From the NCBI RefSeq assembly GCF_902168435.1, contig NZ_LR656168.1:186001-250000 (forward strand): DNA of 64,000 nt, read 5' to 3'. Both the position numbers and the translations under genes were made by a program. This stretch comes from Bacillus marasmi. Lineage in GTDB: Bacteria > Bacillota > Bacilli > Bacillales > Cytobacillaceae. Below the pieces are notes generated by a model. That model searched no databases. It was not told where the DNA came from and was given only the letters and a program-made list of their open reading frames with translations. The stretch's first letter is position 1. Each line of letters opens with the position of its first letter. This document shows positions 18,241 to 26,305 of this stretch, piece by piece.

Positions 18241-19279
18241 TGCTTTCCTCTCCTTTCAACATCCGAGGTATTTTAACTTCTAAACGAGTACCCTTATTAG
18301 GCAGACTGATGATTTTTACCGATCCGCCAATTTCAAGAGCACGTTCATATATATTTTGCAGCCCATATGAGCCAGCCTTTCGATTTTCAACATCAAAACC
18401 AATCCCATCATCAGCTACACGCAAAATAATAAAGTCATCTCTTTCAATTAATAAAACATCAAGCTTAGAAGCTTTAGCATGCCTTAGTGTATTCGAAACC
18501 GACTCTTGCAATATCCGAAATAAATGATCTTCTACGCCTTTATCTAAAGTGAGCTCCTCGATTTTCCAGGTAATCGCCATGGAAACCTTTTGTGCTAATT
18601 CATTTAATAGCTCCTTCATGCCTTCTTTCAGCGATTTCCCTTTAAGAGCAACGGGGCGTAAATGAAGTAGCAGTGCGCGCATTTCCAATTGCGACTGATG
18701 AATCATTTCCTCGACTAATTTCAATTGTTTAGTCTCTCGGGTCTCAGTATCAGTTTTATTTTCATTAATGGCTGACATCATCATCGAGGCTGCAAATAAT
18801 TGCTGACTTACTGAATCGTGGAGCTCGCGAGCTAGCCGATTTCGTTCCTGCGAGATGATTTCCTGGATTTGGCTTTCCTGCCCCTCCACCTTTTCAGTAG
18901 CGAGCTTTTGCGATAGCTTAACTTGTTCACTCATCTGCTTTTGAAGCTTTTCTATTCGTTTGCCGATAGATTCTAATTCGATAAACCCATTTTGAAGTTG
19001 CACTTCAACCGGTCGACCTTCCTCTAGCTCATGCAGCAACTGATCAACGGTTCTTAACTGCTTACGCCAATTTAAGCCAGCAATGATACCAAAAATAATC
19101 CCAATGGCTATACTAACGCTTGGAACAGAGATGATAAAAGGGATATCCAATACCTCCCTTTTCCAAAGCTCACTCCAATCATCAAGCGGAAACGCGATTA
19201 AGTACCCTGCTGAAATCAGTAAAAACAAAATGAGCGAGATGAATACTCCCATGATTACTTGTCTTTGAACCATGCTCAT
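18233..19279 (-). CDS. liaS: Sensor histidine kinase LiaS
   Basis: A 348-residue intramembrane-sensing kinase with two N-terminal helices and almost no extracytoplasmic part, a HAMP-like linker, a HisKA_3 domain with the phospho-accepting His in [18 protein letters not shown], and an ATPase domain ([12 protein letters not shown]). It responds to cell-wall antibiotic stress, normally restrained by LiaF. GAGGTGAGAAG precedes ATG 19279, which overlaps the liaF stop by 4 bp. Confidence 0.93.
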   Translation of the reverse strand: MSMVQRQVIMGVFISLILFLLISAGYLIAFPLDDWSELWKREVLDIPFIISVPSVSIAIGIIFGIIAGLNWRKQLRTVDQLLHELEEGRPVEVQLQNGFIELESIGKRIEKLQKQMSEQVKLSQKLATEKVEGQESQIQEIISQERNRLARELHDSVSQQLFAASMMMSAINENKTDTETRETKQLKLVEEMIHQSQLEMRALLLHLRPVALKGKSLKEGMKELLNELAQKVSMAITWKIEELTLDKGVEDHLFRILQESVSNTLRHAKASKLDVLLIERDDFIILRVADDGIGFDVENRKAGSYGLQNIYERALEIGGSVKIISLPNKGTRLEVKIPRMLKGEESND

Positions 19280-20010
19280 ATTCTTCTCACCTCAATATCA
19301 CCAATTAACAATGAGGTAACTATTTTAATTTTTTGTTTCTGTTGGTCATAGTCCGCGGTCTGGACATGAACGTTTTGATTGAACATCTTATCGCCATGGA
19401 AATGGAGAATATCAACATTCCCTACGATAACGGAATGATGCACACTTACCTCAATATCATATGGTACGAGAATCTGAACCTTCCCAATCACATTTCGAAT
19501 AAAGATTACTATCTCTGCTTCTGGAAGTACCGTATAACTTAAGTCGATTACAGTATCCCCAACCCATGTTTGGATATTGATATCATCCCATTCATAGGTA
19601 TGCTCTGGTGTTTTTTGATCCCCGAACATGACATTCTTAAACAACGGTTCACGGGTGATGAGCTCCTCCCCAGCAGGTTGAGCGGCTGGTTCCTTCACGA
19701 TAGGCATAATTAAATTCGGCTTTTTCTTAGTTTGGGCAAATTGGATTAATAAATAGATGAAGACAGCTAGCACAAGAAAGCGAAATGTAATCATCCCTAA
19801 GATGCTGACAGCTAAAAAGAGAATACCAACCCAGAACAGGAATTTTCCTTTTTTCTTTTCCAGACGATTTCTACCAATATAAACCATTCCAGCAGCCACT
19901 AGAAGTGAGAAGATTAGGCCTTTATTAAAAAACAAAACCTCTAACAATAGGAGTATTAGACTCATTAATAACAACCAACTGAAATAGTCATTTTTCATTT
20001 TTCCTAGCAT
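19276..20010 (-). CDS. liaF: Lia system inhibitor LiaF
   Basis: LiaF is the membrane inhibitor of the LiaRS system. The protein (244 residues) has several N-terminal helices and a C-terminal cytoplasmic domain with IRNVIGKVQILVPYDIEVSV and NVDILHFHGDKMF, as in the LiaF/YvqF family. AGGGAGG lies 7 nt before ATG 20010, favouring this over TTG 20016. Relative to B. subtilis liaIHGFSR no liaG is seen; liaF follows pspA directly, separated by a terminator. Confidence 0.9.
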   Translation of the reverse strand: MLGKMKNDYFSWLLLMSLILLLLEVLFFNKGLIFSLLVAAGMVYIGRNRLEKKKGKFLFWVGILFLAVSILGMITFRFLVLAVFIYLLIQFAQTKKKPNLIMPIVKEPAAQPAGEELITREPLFKNVMFGDQKTPEHTYEWDDINIQTWVGDTVIDLSYTVLPEAEIVIFIRNVIGKVQILVPYDIEVSVHHSVIVGNVDILHFHGDKMFNQNVHVQTADYDQQKQKIKIVTSLLIGDIEVRRI

Positions 20011-20131
20011 GGCCAAACCTCCCTTCTTCGAAAAGCGTAAGCGGCATGTAATCTTGTAACTCGAGGCCTTAGTCGCTTTCGCTAAACATCATCATCGTGA
20101 CTGCTAGTAAATAATATGTTTCAAGTGTGGT

Positions 20132-20166
20132 GCAAAAGGCGTAGAAAAAACTCCTACGCCCTTTTA
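20132..20166 (-). terminator. Terminator after pspA
   Basis: On minus, GGCGTAG-GAGTTTTTT-CTACGCC followed by TTTT. It separates the effector genes from liaFSR and may allow partial read-through. Confidence 0.75.
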
Positions 20167-20184
20167 GAATATCAGTTTTAGTGA

Positions 20185-20829
20185 TTAGATAGAAATATTT
20201 TCATCATTTTTCGCTTGTTTTTCCAATTGTGCTATCTTTGCATCAATCGTATTGCGGTAGTAAGCGCTATTTACCTGCTGCTCCAGGCGATCAAGATATG
20301 ATTCGATTTCATTAAATTTTGAGAAAGAGTGATTAGAGTAGCTAGGGTTTTCTAATACTTGATTAATTTTGTTGTGTGCTCTTGTTACATTTTCGCGACC
20401 CATTAATTCCATGCGGCGAATGTGCATGTCTTTTAATTTATGCTTCATTTCTTCATATTTTTGCTCCAACTCTGTTAGCTGACTAAGCACCGTTTGTAGT
20501 GATTCCTTTAAATGTAATGCGCGCTCTTCATATTGAAGCTTCTCGTTTAATGCAAATTGGTGAAGCTCAGTTTCTCCGGCTTGCGCAGCGATTTCTGCCT
20601 GACGGCTTCGTTTAGTCGCTAATTCAAGTGCTTGCTGATATTCACGGCCAAATTGATCCTTCAAAGTATATTGACGTTCAAGAAGCTTACGTACCTTTTC
20701 AGTTTCTGCTTCACTTTCGCGTAAATACTGGTTTAATAAAGCGATAGGATTTTTCTGCTCCTTTTTGTCAATTACCTCATTCAAATCTGCTAATACCACA
20801 TTTTTAATACGAGTAAATAAGTTTGCCAT
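20185..20829 (-). CDS. pspA: PspA/IM30 family protein (LiaH-like)
   Basis: A 214-residue, almost wholly helical coiled-coil protein of the PspA/IM30/Vipp1 family, which forms large oligomers protecting the cell membrane under stress. It starts NLFTRIKNVVLADLNEVIDK and continues in long charged helices (LRESEAETEKVRKLLERQ). I chose ATG 20829, 9 nt after AGGAGAG; the longer frame overlaps the previous gene. Together with the upstream membrane protein gene it parallels liaI-liaH of B. subtilis. Confidence 0.92.
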   Translation of the reverse strand: MANLFTRIKNVVLADLNEVIDKKEQKNPIALLNQYLRESEAETEKVRKLLERQYTLKDQFGREYQQALELATKRSRQAEIAAQAGETELHQFALNEKLQYEERALHLKESLQTVLSQLTELEQKYEEMKHKLKDMHIRRMELMGRENVTRAHNKINQVLENPSYSNHSFSKFNEIESYLDRLEQQVNSAYYRNTIDAKIAQLEKQAKNDENISI

Positions 20830-20849
20830 TTGATCATCTCTCCTAATCA

Positions 20850-21200
20850 TTAATTTTTGTTAAGCTCAGACCATTGTTTTTCAAAGTTCGTAAACGGATC
20901 ATTATCTTCAACGATCACTGAACTGTTGCCCACTTTATTCCAATTTTTATATACAAGGTAAAGAATATAAGCTGCAGCAACTGCTAAAATTGCAGGAGCA
21001 TTAGCCGCAGAAGCCATCAACATCGCTACCCCAATTAGACCCCAACAGATTTTTGCAAACAGCTTATCTGCCTTCAAAAACTTTTTAAATACGAAGTATA
21101 AAATAAACAAGCTAATTGCTAAACCTACCACTGATCCTAAGTTTGATAACAACACGATTGCTGCAATTCCACCTGCTAGTAATAAACCAAATTTTTTCAT
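20850..21200 (-). CDS. Small membrane protein next to pspA (LiaI-like)
   Basis: A 116-residue protein with about four hydrophobic helices (MKKFGLLLAGGIAAIVLLS; VGLAISLFILYFVFKKFL; two more from residue 50) and an acidic cytoplasmic tail ending FEKQWSELNKN. It resembles a family found beside PspA homologues in Listeria and Bacillus and probably tethers PspA to the membrane, as LiaI does for LiaH. GGAGGAAG precedes the ATG. Its stop lies just upstream of the pspA ribosome site. Confidence 0.7.
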   Translation of the reverse strand: MKKFGLLLAGGIAAIVLLSNLGSVVGLAISLFILYFVFKKFLKADKLFAKICWGLIGVAMLMASAANAPAILAVAAAYILYLVYKNWNKVGNSSVIVEDNDPFTNFEKQWSELNKN

Positions 21201-21281
21201 GTTTGACTTCCTCCTTTCATGTATTCATCTTACCTTTTTACCCAATTTCTCATAACGTGCCTAAGCTTGATTTTCATCTCG

Positions 21282-21297
21282 GACTTAAGGCTTAGTC
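21282..21297 (-). promoter_or_regulatory. Possible LiaR operator
   Basis: GACTTAAGGCTTAGTC is an almost symmetrical inverted repeat of the ACT...AGT type reported for LiaR/VraR sites. It lies about 85 bp upstream of the liaI-like gene. The match is suggestive only. Confidence 0.3.
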
Positions 21298-21386
21298 GGG
21301 ATAAGACCGTCGTTGGAAGTGTTACATAATCAGGATTTTTAGTGGTGAAACTAAAGGAAAATGCCGTTCAATAAGGGGACTTTTAC

Positions 21387-21755
21387 ATGAAAAATATCAC
21401 CTGGATGACCTATATCATGCTAATTTTAGCGAGCTACCGTCTAACCCATTTGATTGTTTTTGATAAAATTACTGAGTTTTTGCGCAAGCCGTTTATGAAG
21501 AAAATCGAGGTACAAACCGGGCACGGTCCGAAGAAAAAGGATGTTCCCCGAAACCTGTTCGGCTATTTATTGAATTGTTATTGGTGTGCAGGGGTGTGGA
21601 GCGCAATATTTTTAGGAAGCTTTTATTTACTTTCCCCGAAATATGCCTTTGTTTTAATATTTATTTTATCCATTGCTGGGGCTCAAGCCATTATTGAAAC
21701 ATTTGTCGGCGTGAATATTAAGAAAGTGGATTATTATGCGAAGAAAGATGATTAG
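21387..21755 (+). CDS. DUF1360 membrane protein
   Basis: A 122-residue protein with an N-terminal helix (WMTYIMLILASYRLTHLIVFD), the conserved segment LLNCYWCAGVWSAIF containing a Cys-Tyr-Trp-Cys pair, and a second helical region. This is the DUF1360 family, which in Bacillus includes proteins expressed in sporulation (YjcA/YngL type). The biochemical role is unknown. AAGGGGAC precedes ATG. Confidence 0.8.
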   Translation: MKNITWMTYIMLILASYRLTHLIVFDKITEFLRKPFMKKIEVQTGHGPKKKDVPRNLFGYLLNCYWCAGVWSAIFLGSFYLLSPKYAFVLIFILSIAGAQAIIETFVGVNIKKVDYYAKKDD

Positions 21756-21775
21756 CATAGAGGTCGGTTGATATG

Positions 21776-21955
21776 TTATTTGCCATTTTCTCGATTTATT
21801 TGCCAAAATCGAGATTTATTTGCCATTTTTCTGATTTACTTGCCAAAATCCTAATTTACTTGCCAAAATCCTAATTTACTTGCCAAAATCCTGATTTACT
21901 TGCCAAAATCCTAATTTACTTGCCAAAATCCTAATTTACTTGCCAAAACCCTAAT
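21776..21955. repeat. Tandem array, nine 20-bp units
   Basis: Nine head-to-tail units with exactly 20-bp spacing; the last six are near-identical copies of TTTACTTGCCAAAATCCTAA. The first three vary (TTTATTTGCCATTTTTCTGA type). The array lies between two convergent genes. Confidence 0.92.
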
Positions 21956-21971
21956 TTTTTTACAAACTTAA

Positions 21972-22001
21972 AGAGCGCTCATTTCAAAAATGAGCGCCCT
22001 C
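21972..22001. terminator. Hairpin between DUF1360 and the 52-residue gene
   Basis: AGAGCGCTCATTT / AAATGAGCGCCCT forms a 12-bp stem with a 3-nt loop. T tracts are weak on both sides, so termination efficiency is uncertain. Confidence 0.5.
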
Positions 22002-22005
22002 GCTA

Positions 22006-22164
22006 TTAATCCTTAGATAAATCCATATCCTGATCCTTTATATCCGGCTGTCTGCTGCCTTTTTCACCTGTTGTGAATTCGACTAGCTCTTCACTAGTAC
22101 GATTGCCAAGCTTACTATTATTATTGCGGTTTGCATTTGCGTTCCCTAATTTTGTTCTGCCCAC
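22006..22164 (-). CDS. Small hydrophilic protein, 52 residues
   Basis: A short gene starting at GTG 22164 with AAAGGAG 8 nt upstream and a clean hairpin after the stop. The product begins MGRTKLGNANANRNNN, continues with SKLGNRTSEELVEFTTGEK and ends QDMDLSKD. It is highly charged, Asn-rich, lacks membrane segments and resembles minor small spore proteins in composition, but I cannot assign a family. Confidence 0.6.
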   Translation of the reverse strand: MGRTKLGNANANRNNNSKLGNRTSEELVEFTTGEKGSRQPDIKDQDMDLSKD

Positions 22165-22231
22165 ACTTTCAGCTCCTTTGTTCTATTGTCAAAGGTAGTA
22201 TGAGACAGATTCAAGAGGTTTATTCCGATTA

Positions 22232-23380
22232 TTATTTCAAAGCAGAAGCAATTGCCTGCTCAAATATCTCGATAACATCCTCTGCGTGCTCGATACCAAC
22301 TGAAATGCGAACCACTTCAAAGGTGATACCTAATGCATCTCTTGCCTCCTGCGGTAAAGCCCGATGGGAAGTAATCACCGGATGAGACACCGAGGTTTCA
22401 ACACCTGCTAATGTCGGTGCGATTTTTACCCAGGATAGATTTTTAAAGAATTCATTTACATCAACTGTATTGCCCAATTCAATCGTTACAATTGCACCGT
22501 ACCCATTCTCCCCTTGCTCAAATGGGTAATACACATTTTTAACAGCTGGATTTTTCACTAATGCATCTGCAAGTGCCCGCGCGTTTTTTGATTGACGCTC
22601 CATCCGCAAAGCGAGCGTTTTTAAACCACGTGTTGTTAACCATGCTTCAATCGGACTAACATTTGTACCTAGATTAACGACCTTTGCCCGAGCTTTCTCA
22701 ATCAAATCTGCTCTACCGACAAGCACACCTGCTGTTACATCACTATGTCCACCGATATACTTTGTCGCACTGTGAACAACTAAATCAACGCCTTTCGTAT
22801 AAGGCTGGCAATGATATGGAGTTGCAAACGTATTGTCCACAAGTGTGATAAGCTCATGCTTTTTAGCAATTTCCACAAATTCCTCGATATCTTGGACGCG
22901 CAAAAGTGGATTAGTAATTGATTCGGTGTAGAGTAATTTTGTATTTGGCTTGATGGCTGCCTCAACTTGCTCAAGCTCGTTGAAGGCAACAAACGTAACC
23001 TCAATACCGAACTGATTTAATTCTTCTTTTAATAGCTGGAAGCTACCTCCGTACAAATCCTCCGCTGCAACGATATGATCACCATTTTTCACGATTGCTA
23101 GTACTCCGGCCATGATAGCTGACAGACCTGAAGATGTTGTCACTCCTGCTGGTGCAGCTTCCAATCCAGCAACTGCTTCTGCCAACTCATCCGTATTTGG
23201 ATTGCCGACCCGAGAATATAAGTAATTTCCTTGTCCTTGATAGTAGCCCTCTAGTTCATCAAGGTCACTAAACGTAAATGCAGTCGTTTGGTAAATCGGC
23301 GTTACTTTGCTTTTGATTGGCAATTTACCTTTTTTTACATTATGTAATACTTCTGTTTCAAACCTGGCCAACCTGTTCAC
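22232..23380 (-). CDS. Cys/Met metabolism PLP-dependent enzyme
   Basis: A 382-residue enzyme of the transsulfuration family (cystathionine gamma-synthase, gamma/beta-lyase, methionine gamma-lyase). The PLP-binding Lys lies in VVHSATKYIGGHSD, and other family blocks are present: NYLYSRVGNPNTDELAEA, TSSGLSAIM, TESITNPLLRVQDI, DNTFATPYHCQP and TSVSHPVITSHRALP. The sequence cannot tell synthase from lyase with confidence. I see no S-box or T-box leader upstream. The start could be GTG 23380 or TTG 23371; both sit near AGAAGGTG. Confidence 0.88.
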   Translation of the reverse strand: MNRLARFETEVLHNVKKGKLPIKSKVTPIYQTTAFTFSDLDELEGYYQGQGNYLYSRVGNPNTDELAEAVAGLEAAPAGVTTSSGLSAIMAGVLAIVKNGDHIVAAEDLYGGSFQLLKEELNQFGIEVTFVAFNELEQVEAAIKPNTKLLYTESITNPLLRVQDIEEFVEIAKKHELITLVDNTFATPYHCQPYTKGVDLVVHSATKYIGGHSDVTAGVLVGRADLIEKARAKVVNLGTNVSPIEAWLTTRGLKTLALRMERQSKNARALADALVKNPAVKNVYYPFEQGENGYGAIVTIELGNTVDVNEFFKNLSWVKIAPTLAGVETSVSHPVITSHRALPQEARDALGITFEVVRISVGIEHAEDVIEIFEQAIASALK

Positions 23381-23524
23381 CTTCTTTTATGAATAAAAAA
23401 ACTTATCTGAAAATATACGATGAATATAACAATATCTCCGTAATTCGTCAATCCCGATTGGAAAAATCAACATTTAAAACCGCTTTCAATGCCGACTTTT
23501 CCATTACATAAATATCACCTACAA

Positions 23525-24658
23525 TTATTTCTCTGTAACGAGTTCGCCTTTGAAGAATACTTTTCTTTGCCCAGTTAAGCCAAGCTCACGGTAAAATTTC
23601 TTTAGCTCCCTTTCTTCGCGTTCAGTCACTATAGCAATAACCGTTCCGCTTGCTCCAAATCGTCCTGTTCGTCCTGAACGGTGGACATATTGATTGATTT
23701 CCTTTGGAAAATCAACATGAACAACATGGGTAATCCCCTTAATGTCTAAGCCACGAGCCGCAACATCAGTAGCGATTAGCATCGTTGACTCCCCATCGCG
23801 GAATTTTTTCAATGCTGATTGTCGTTCTAGCTTTTTCAAATCACTATGTAAAACTCCTGCAGATATCCCTTTGAAATTCATCTTTGAAACAGCCACACTT
23901 GCTGCCCCAATATCGTTCATAAAAGCAAGTGCCTTAATTCCATTGATCCGTGCTACCTTTTGCAATAGATCAATTTTATCCCGCTGTTCACAAACAAGAT
24001 AAACGTGCTCCACTTTCTCAGCCTTAATCGTTTCATCTCTTGTGATTTTTATTAATTCGGGATTGTTCGTTAAGCCCCTTGCCAAATCCTCGGTAACTGG
24101 TGGTAAAGTTGCAGAAAACACTAACACCTGGCGGTCAGCTAAAGGTGCGTTTACAATGTGACGTACCGTCGTTAGATGCTCCGGAATCAGCAATTGATCA
24201 CCTTCATCTAACACTACGGTTTTCACTTCATGCATCTTTAATTTTTTTTGCTTTATCAATTCAAGCACACGGCCAGGTGTACCAACGACGACTTGCGGTG
24301 ATTTTTTCAATTTTTCCAGCTGTCTCTTAGGGTTTGCTCCACCAATAAAGGAAGCACTACGAATTCCACTTCCTTCACCCCACTTTTGGATTTCGCCCAG
24401 TATTTGCATACAAAGTTCCTGTGATGAAGCCAAAATAACAGCCTGCACTCCACGGCGGTCTACATCAATTTTTTGCAGCACTGGAATTAAATAGCTCAAT
24501 GTTTTTCCTGTTCCAGTTGGTGACTCAGCGATTACGTCTTTGCCTTCAAGGATAAATGGAATAGTTTTCATTTGGACAGTTGTTAATTGCTCAAAGCCTG
24601 ATTTTTCCCAAGCAGCTTGTAAGAATGGTTTCAATTCAATATTAATGGTCTGTAGCAT
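23525..24658 (-). CDS. yfmL: DEAD-box RNA helicase, YfmL-like
   Basis: A 377-residue minimal DEAD-box helicase without C-terminal RNA-binding extension. Motifs in order are Q motif (TTVQMKTIP), I (ESPTGTGKT), Ia/GG, II as VLDEGD rather than DEAD, III (SATLP), IV-V (ATDVAARGLDIKG) and VI (HRSGRTGR). Length and layout match B. subtilis YfmL, which has a role in 50S ribosome assembly. I chose ATG 24658 with AAAGGAG just upstream. Confidence 0.9.
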   Translation of the reverse strand: MLQTINIELKPFLQAAWEKSGFEQLTTVQMKTIPFILEGKDVIAESPTGTGKTLSYLIPVLQKIDVDRRGVQAVILASSQELCMQILGEIQKWGEGSGIRSASFIGGANPKRQLEKLKKSPQVVVGTPGRVLELIKQKKLKMHEVKTVVLDEGDQLLIPEHLTTVRHIVNAPLADRQVLVFSATLPPVTEDLARGLTNNPELIKITRDETIKAEKVEHVYLVCEQRDKIDLLQKVARINGIKALAFMNDIGAASVAVSKMNFKGISAGVLHSDLKKLERQSALKKFRDGESTMLIATDVAARGLDIKGITHVVHVDFPKEINQYVHRSGRTGRFGASGTVIAIVTEREERELKKFYRELGLTGQRKVFFKGELVTEK

Positions 24659-24763
24659 AATTTCTCCTTTATACATACCCGATTTTATTCATACATGGTT
24701 TCATTTTAATATACCCTTGGCATTCTAGCAAAAATCGGTCTAGTAATGCTTTAAATAAAAACA

Positions 24764-24942
24764 GGCTCTGTTAAATTTGACGTTGATTTCCGCTCCAGAC
24801 ACGTGCGGTTCATGGGGCTAACTGGGAGCCTCCTCGGCGCTTTGCGCCTGTGGGGTCTCCCATGCCAGCTACTCCCATAGGAGTCTCCGTGTCTTCCTCT
24901 CCAATCAACGTGACAAAAATCAAAACTGTGCTTTAACAGAGC
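24764..24942. mobile_element. Palindromic MITE-like element (~180 bp)
   Basis: Outer inverted repeats GCTCTGTTAAA / TTTAACAGAGC enclose inner inverted repeats (ACGTTGATT / AATCAACGT and GGGAGCC..GGTCTCCC). The central GGCGCTTTGCGCC is a small hairpin. GC content is far above the flanks. No coding capacity. Similar palindromic elements are widespread in Bacillaceae genomes. Confidence 0.75.
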
Positions 24943-24963
24943 ATAAAAACAAAAAGAGCAGCG

Positions 24964-26160
24964 TCAGTGGCTACTCCATTTAAAAATAAACTTATATTTT
25001 TTTATCCAAGAATAAAGCAGTAGCCCTAAGCCCAAAGACAATTGCAATATTGTAAGGATGCCATCCCAAAAATGCATCGACCCGACCGGATGACTAATAC
25101 AATGTATTGTTTCTTTAAACACATATCCTAGCTGTGGAACGATATAAAAAACTAATAATGACAAGGTTATTGCCATACCTAGCAAGTAAAAAATACCATA
25201 TGTGATAACAATCTTTTTCTCGCCCTGAAACATTTCGTTAGTTGATTTTCCTTGCTTAGGGAATATCAGCCCTTTGAAGTAAGTTTGAGCATTTTCGATT
25301 AAATTATAGCAGCCGCTGCTATTTTCTAAAACGTAATATAAATCTGTTTTGAGATATACGCAGCATTGGTAAACAATCCGAATTAGAACATCAAAGACAA
25401 TTACACCGATGATTCCAATACTCACAGCTGAAAGATTTGGAAAAATCAACATCGAACTAAGTGCTATAAATAATACTAAATTATCAAAGCATAGCCCTGC
25501 TAAATAAAGTATATTTCTTTGCTTTCTTGGCAGTCTCCAAACTGATGACATATCAGTTTCTAACACAACCAAAAAGAGACGATGGCCAATTTCTAATTTG
25601 GTAGGTTGACCTACGGCCCGTATCGCTAAAATATGTCCCAGTTCATGGAACAAAATGAGTAGAAACGATAAACCCATATACAAAAGTATATTAAATATCA
25701 TTACGTCAAAAACGAATAAATCTTGATAATGAGGAACAAAGGTTGGATTAGTTAGTAGAAAAATAATATTAAGGCAAAAAAACAAGATATAACCGACAAG
25801 CATAAAACGATTAAAAAAGATATGTGCAAATTTCTCGGGAATCCAAAGGAAACCCTGTTTCTCAGGAATTGATTCTGTCTTAGTAATCGGTTGCCCATTA
25901 ATTTCCTGAACCAATTCCATTTCGAGTAGTTGTTCTGCAAATTCGATCATATTTATTTCTTCATGAGGATAAATAGCTTTAAGTTCTGTTTCAATTTCTA
26001 ATAAGCTTGCGCCAGTTTCAATCATTTCAATGGCATGAATACAAACATCGGGCATTTCAAAGAATTCACCCGTTACCGCGTCCTCGACAATGTAGTTCTT
26101 TTTATCTTCTCGGATGTGGACAGGATGCAATTGCATAGTTGTATTATAGGTAAATCTCAT
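24964..26160 (-). CDS. M50 (site-2-type) membrane metalloprotease with PqqD-like N-terminal domain
   Basis: A 398-residue protein. Residues 15-95 form a soluble domain resembling PqqD/RiPP recognition elements (YIVEDAVTGEFFEMPDVCIH, then a helical part). From about 115 there are several membrane helices. The zinc motif HELGH is at 172-176 within a helix, and a likely third ligand is the Asp in TDLYYVLEN (near 273). This layout is known for membrane peptidases of peptide-maturation systems such as YydH. It lies 55 bp after a 21-residue peptide gene on the same strand, so that peptide is the obvious candidate substrate. The ribosome site is a modest AAGGGTG. Confidence 0.8.
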   Translation of the reverse strand: MRFTYNTTMQLHPVHIREDKKNYIVEDAVTGEFFEMPDVCIHAIEMIETGASLLEIETELKAIYPHEEINMIEFAEQLLEMELVQEINGQPITKTESIPEKQGFLWIPEKFAHIFFNRFMLVGYILFFCLNIIFLLTNPTFVPHYQDLFVFDVMIFNILLYMGLSFLLILFHELGHILAIRAVGQPTKLEIGHRLFLVVLETDMSSVWRLPRKQRNILYLAGLCFDNLVLFIALSSMLIFPNLSAVSIGIIGVIVFDVLIRIVYQCCVYLKTDLYYVLENSSGCYNLIENAQTYFKGLIFPKQGKSTNEMFQGEKKIVITYGIFYLLGMAITLSLLVFYIVPQLGYVFKETIHCISHPVGSMHFWDGILTILQLSLGLGLLLYSWIKKYKFIFKWSSH

Positions 26161-26215
26161 TTAAAACACCCTTTTTCAATATTCCAGACAAAAATAAGTC
26201 TATCTTACCGTATTA

Positions 26216-26281
26216 TTAATATCCAATAATAATGCACCACCAGCAAGTTGTTTTTACTTTCTTAAGCTTACGAATCTTCAT
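26216..26281 (-). CDS. Tiny Cys-Trp-Trp-Cys peptide (putative modified or signalling peptide)
   Basis: A 22-codon frame starts at ATG 26281, preceded by AGGAGGTGA, a nine-base match to the 16S rRNA anti-Shine-Dalgarno sequence with ideal spacing. The product is a basic leader (MKIRKLKKVKTT) followed by CWWCIIIGY. It begins 24 bp after the HD-GYP gene stop and ends 55 bp before the M50 protease gene, all on one strand. A basic leader, a compact Cys/Trp/aliphatic core and an adjacent PqqD-M50 protease are what one expects of a ribosomally made peptide that is processed or exported. The function is inferred from context only. Confidence 0.7.
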   Translation of the reverse strand: MKIRKLKKVKTTCWWCIIIGY

Positions 26282-26305
26282 TTTTTGTCACCTCCTCTCA
26301 AGTAG

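Noticed and set aside
20028-20083. Degenerate copy of the GC-rich palindromic repeat between pspA and liaF
   Set aside because: GAAAAGCGTAAGCGGC and CTCGAGGCCTTAG resemble the element, but the middle is missing; too decayed to list as a copy.
23381-23524. S-box or T-box before the Cys/Met PLP enzyme gene
   Set aside because: The 140-bp leader has neither conserved S-box segments nor a T-box sequence or terminator.
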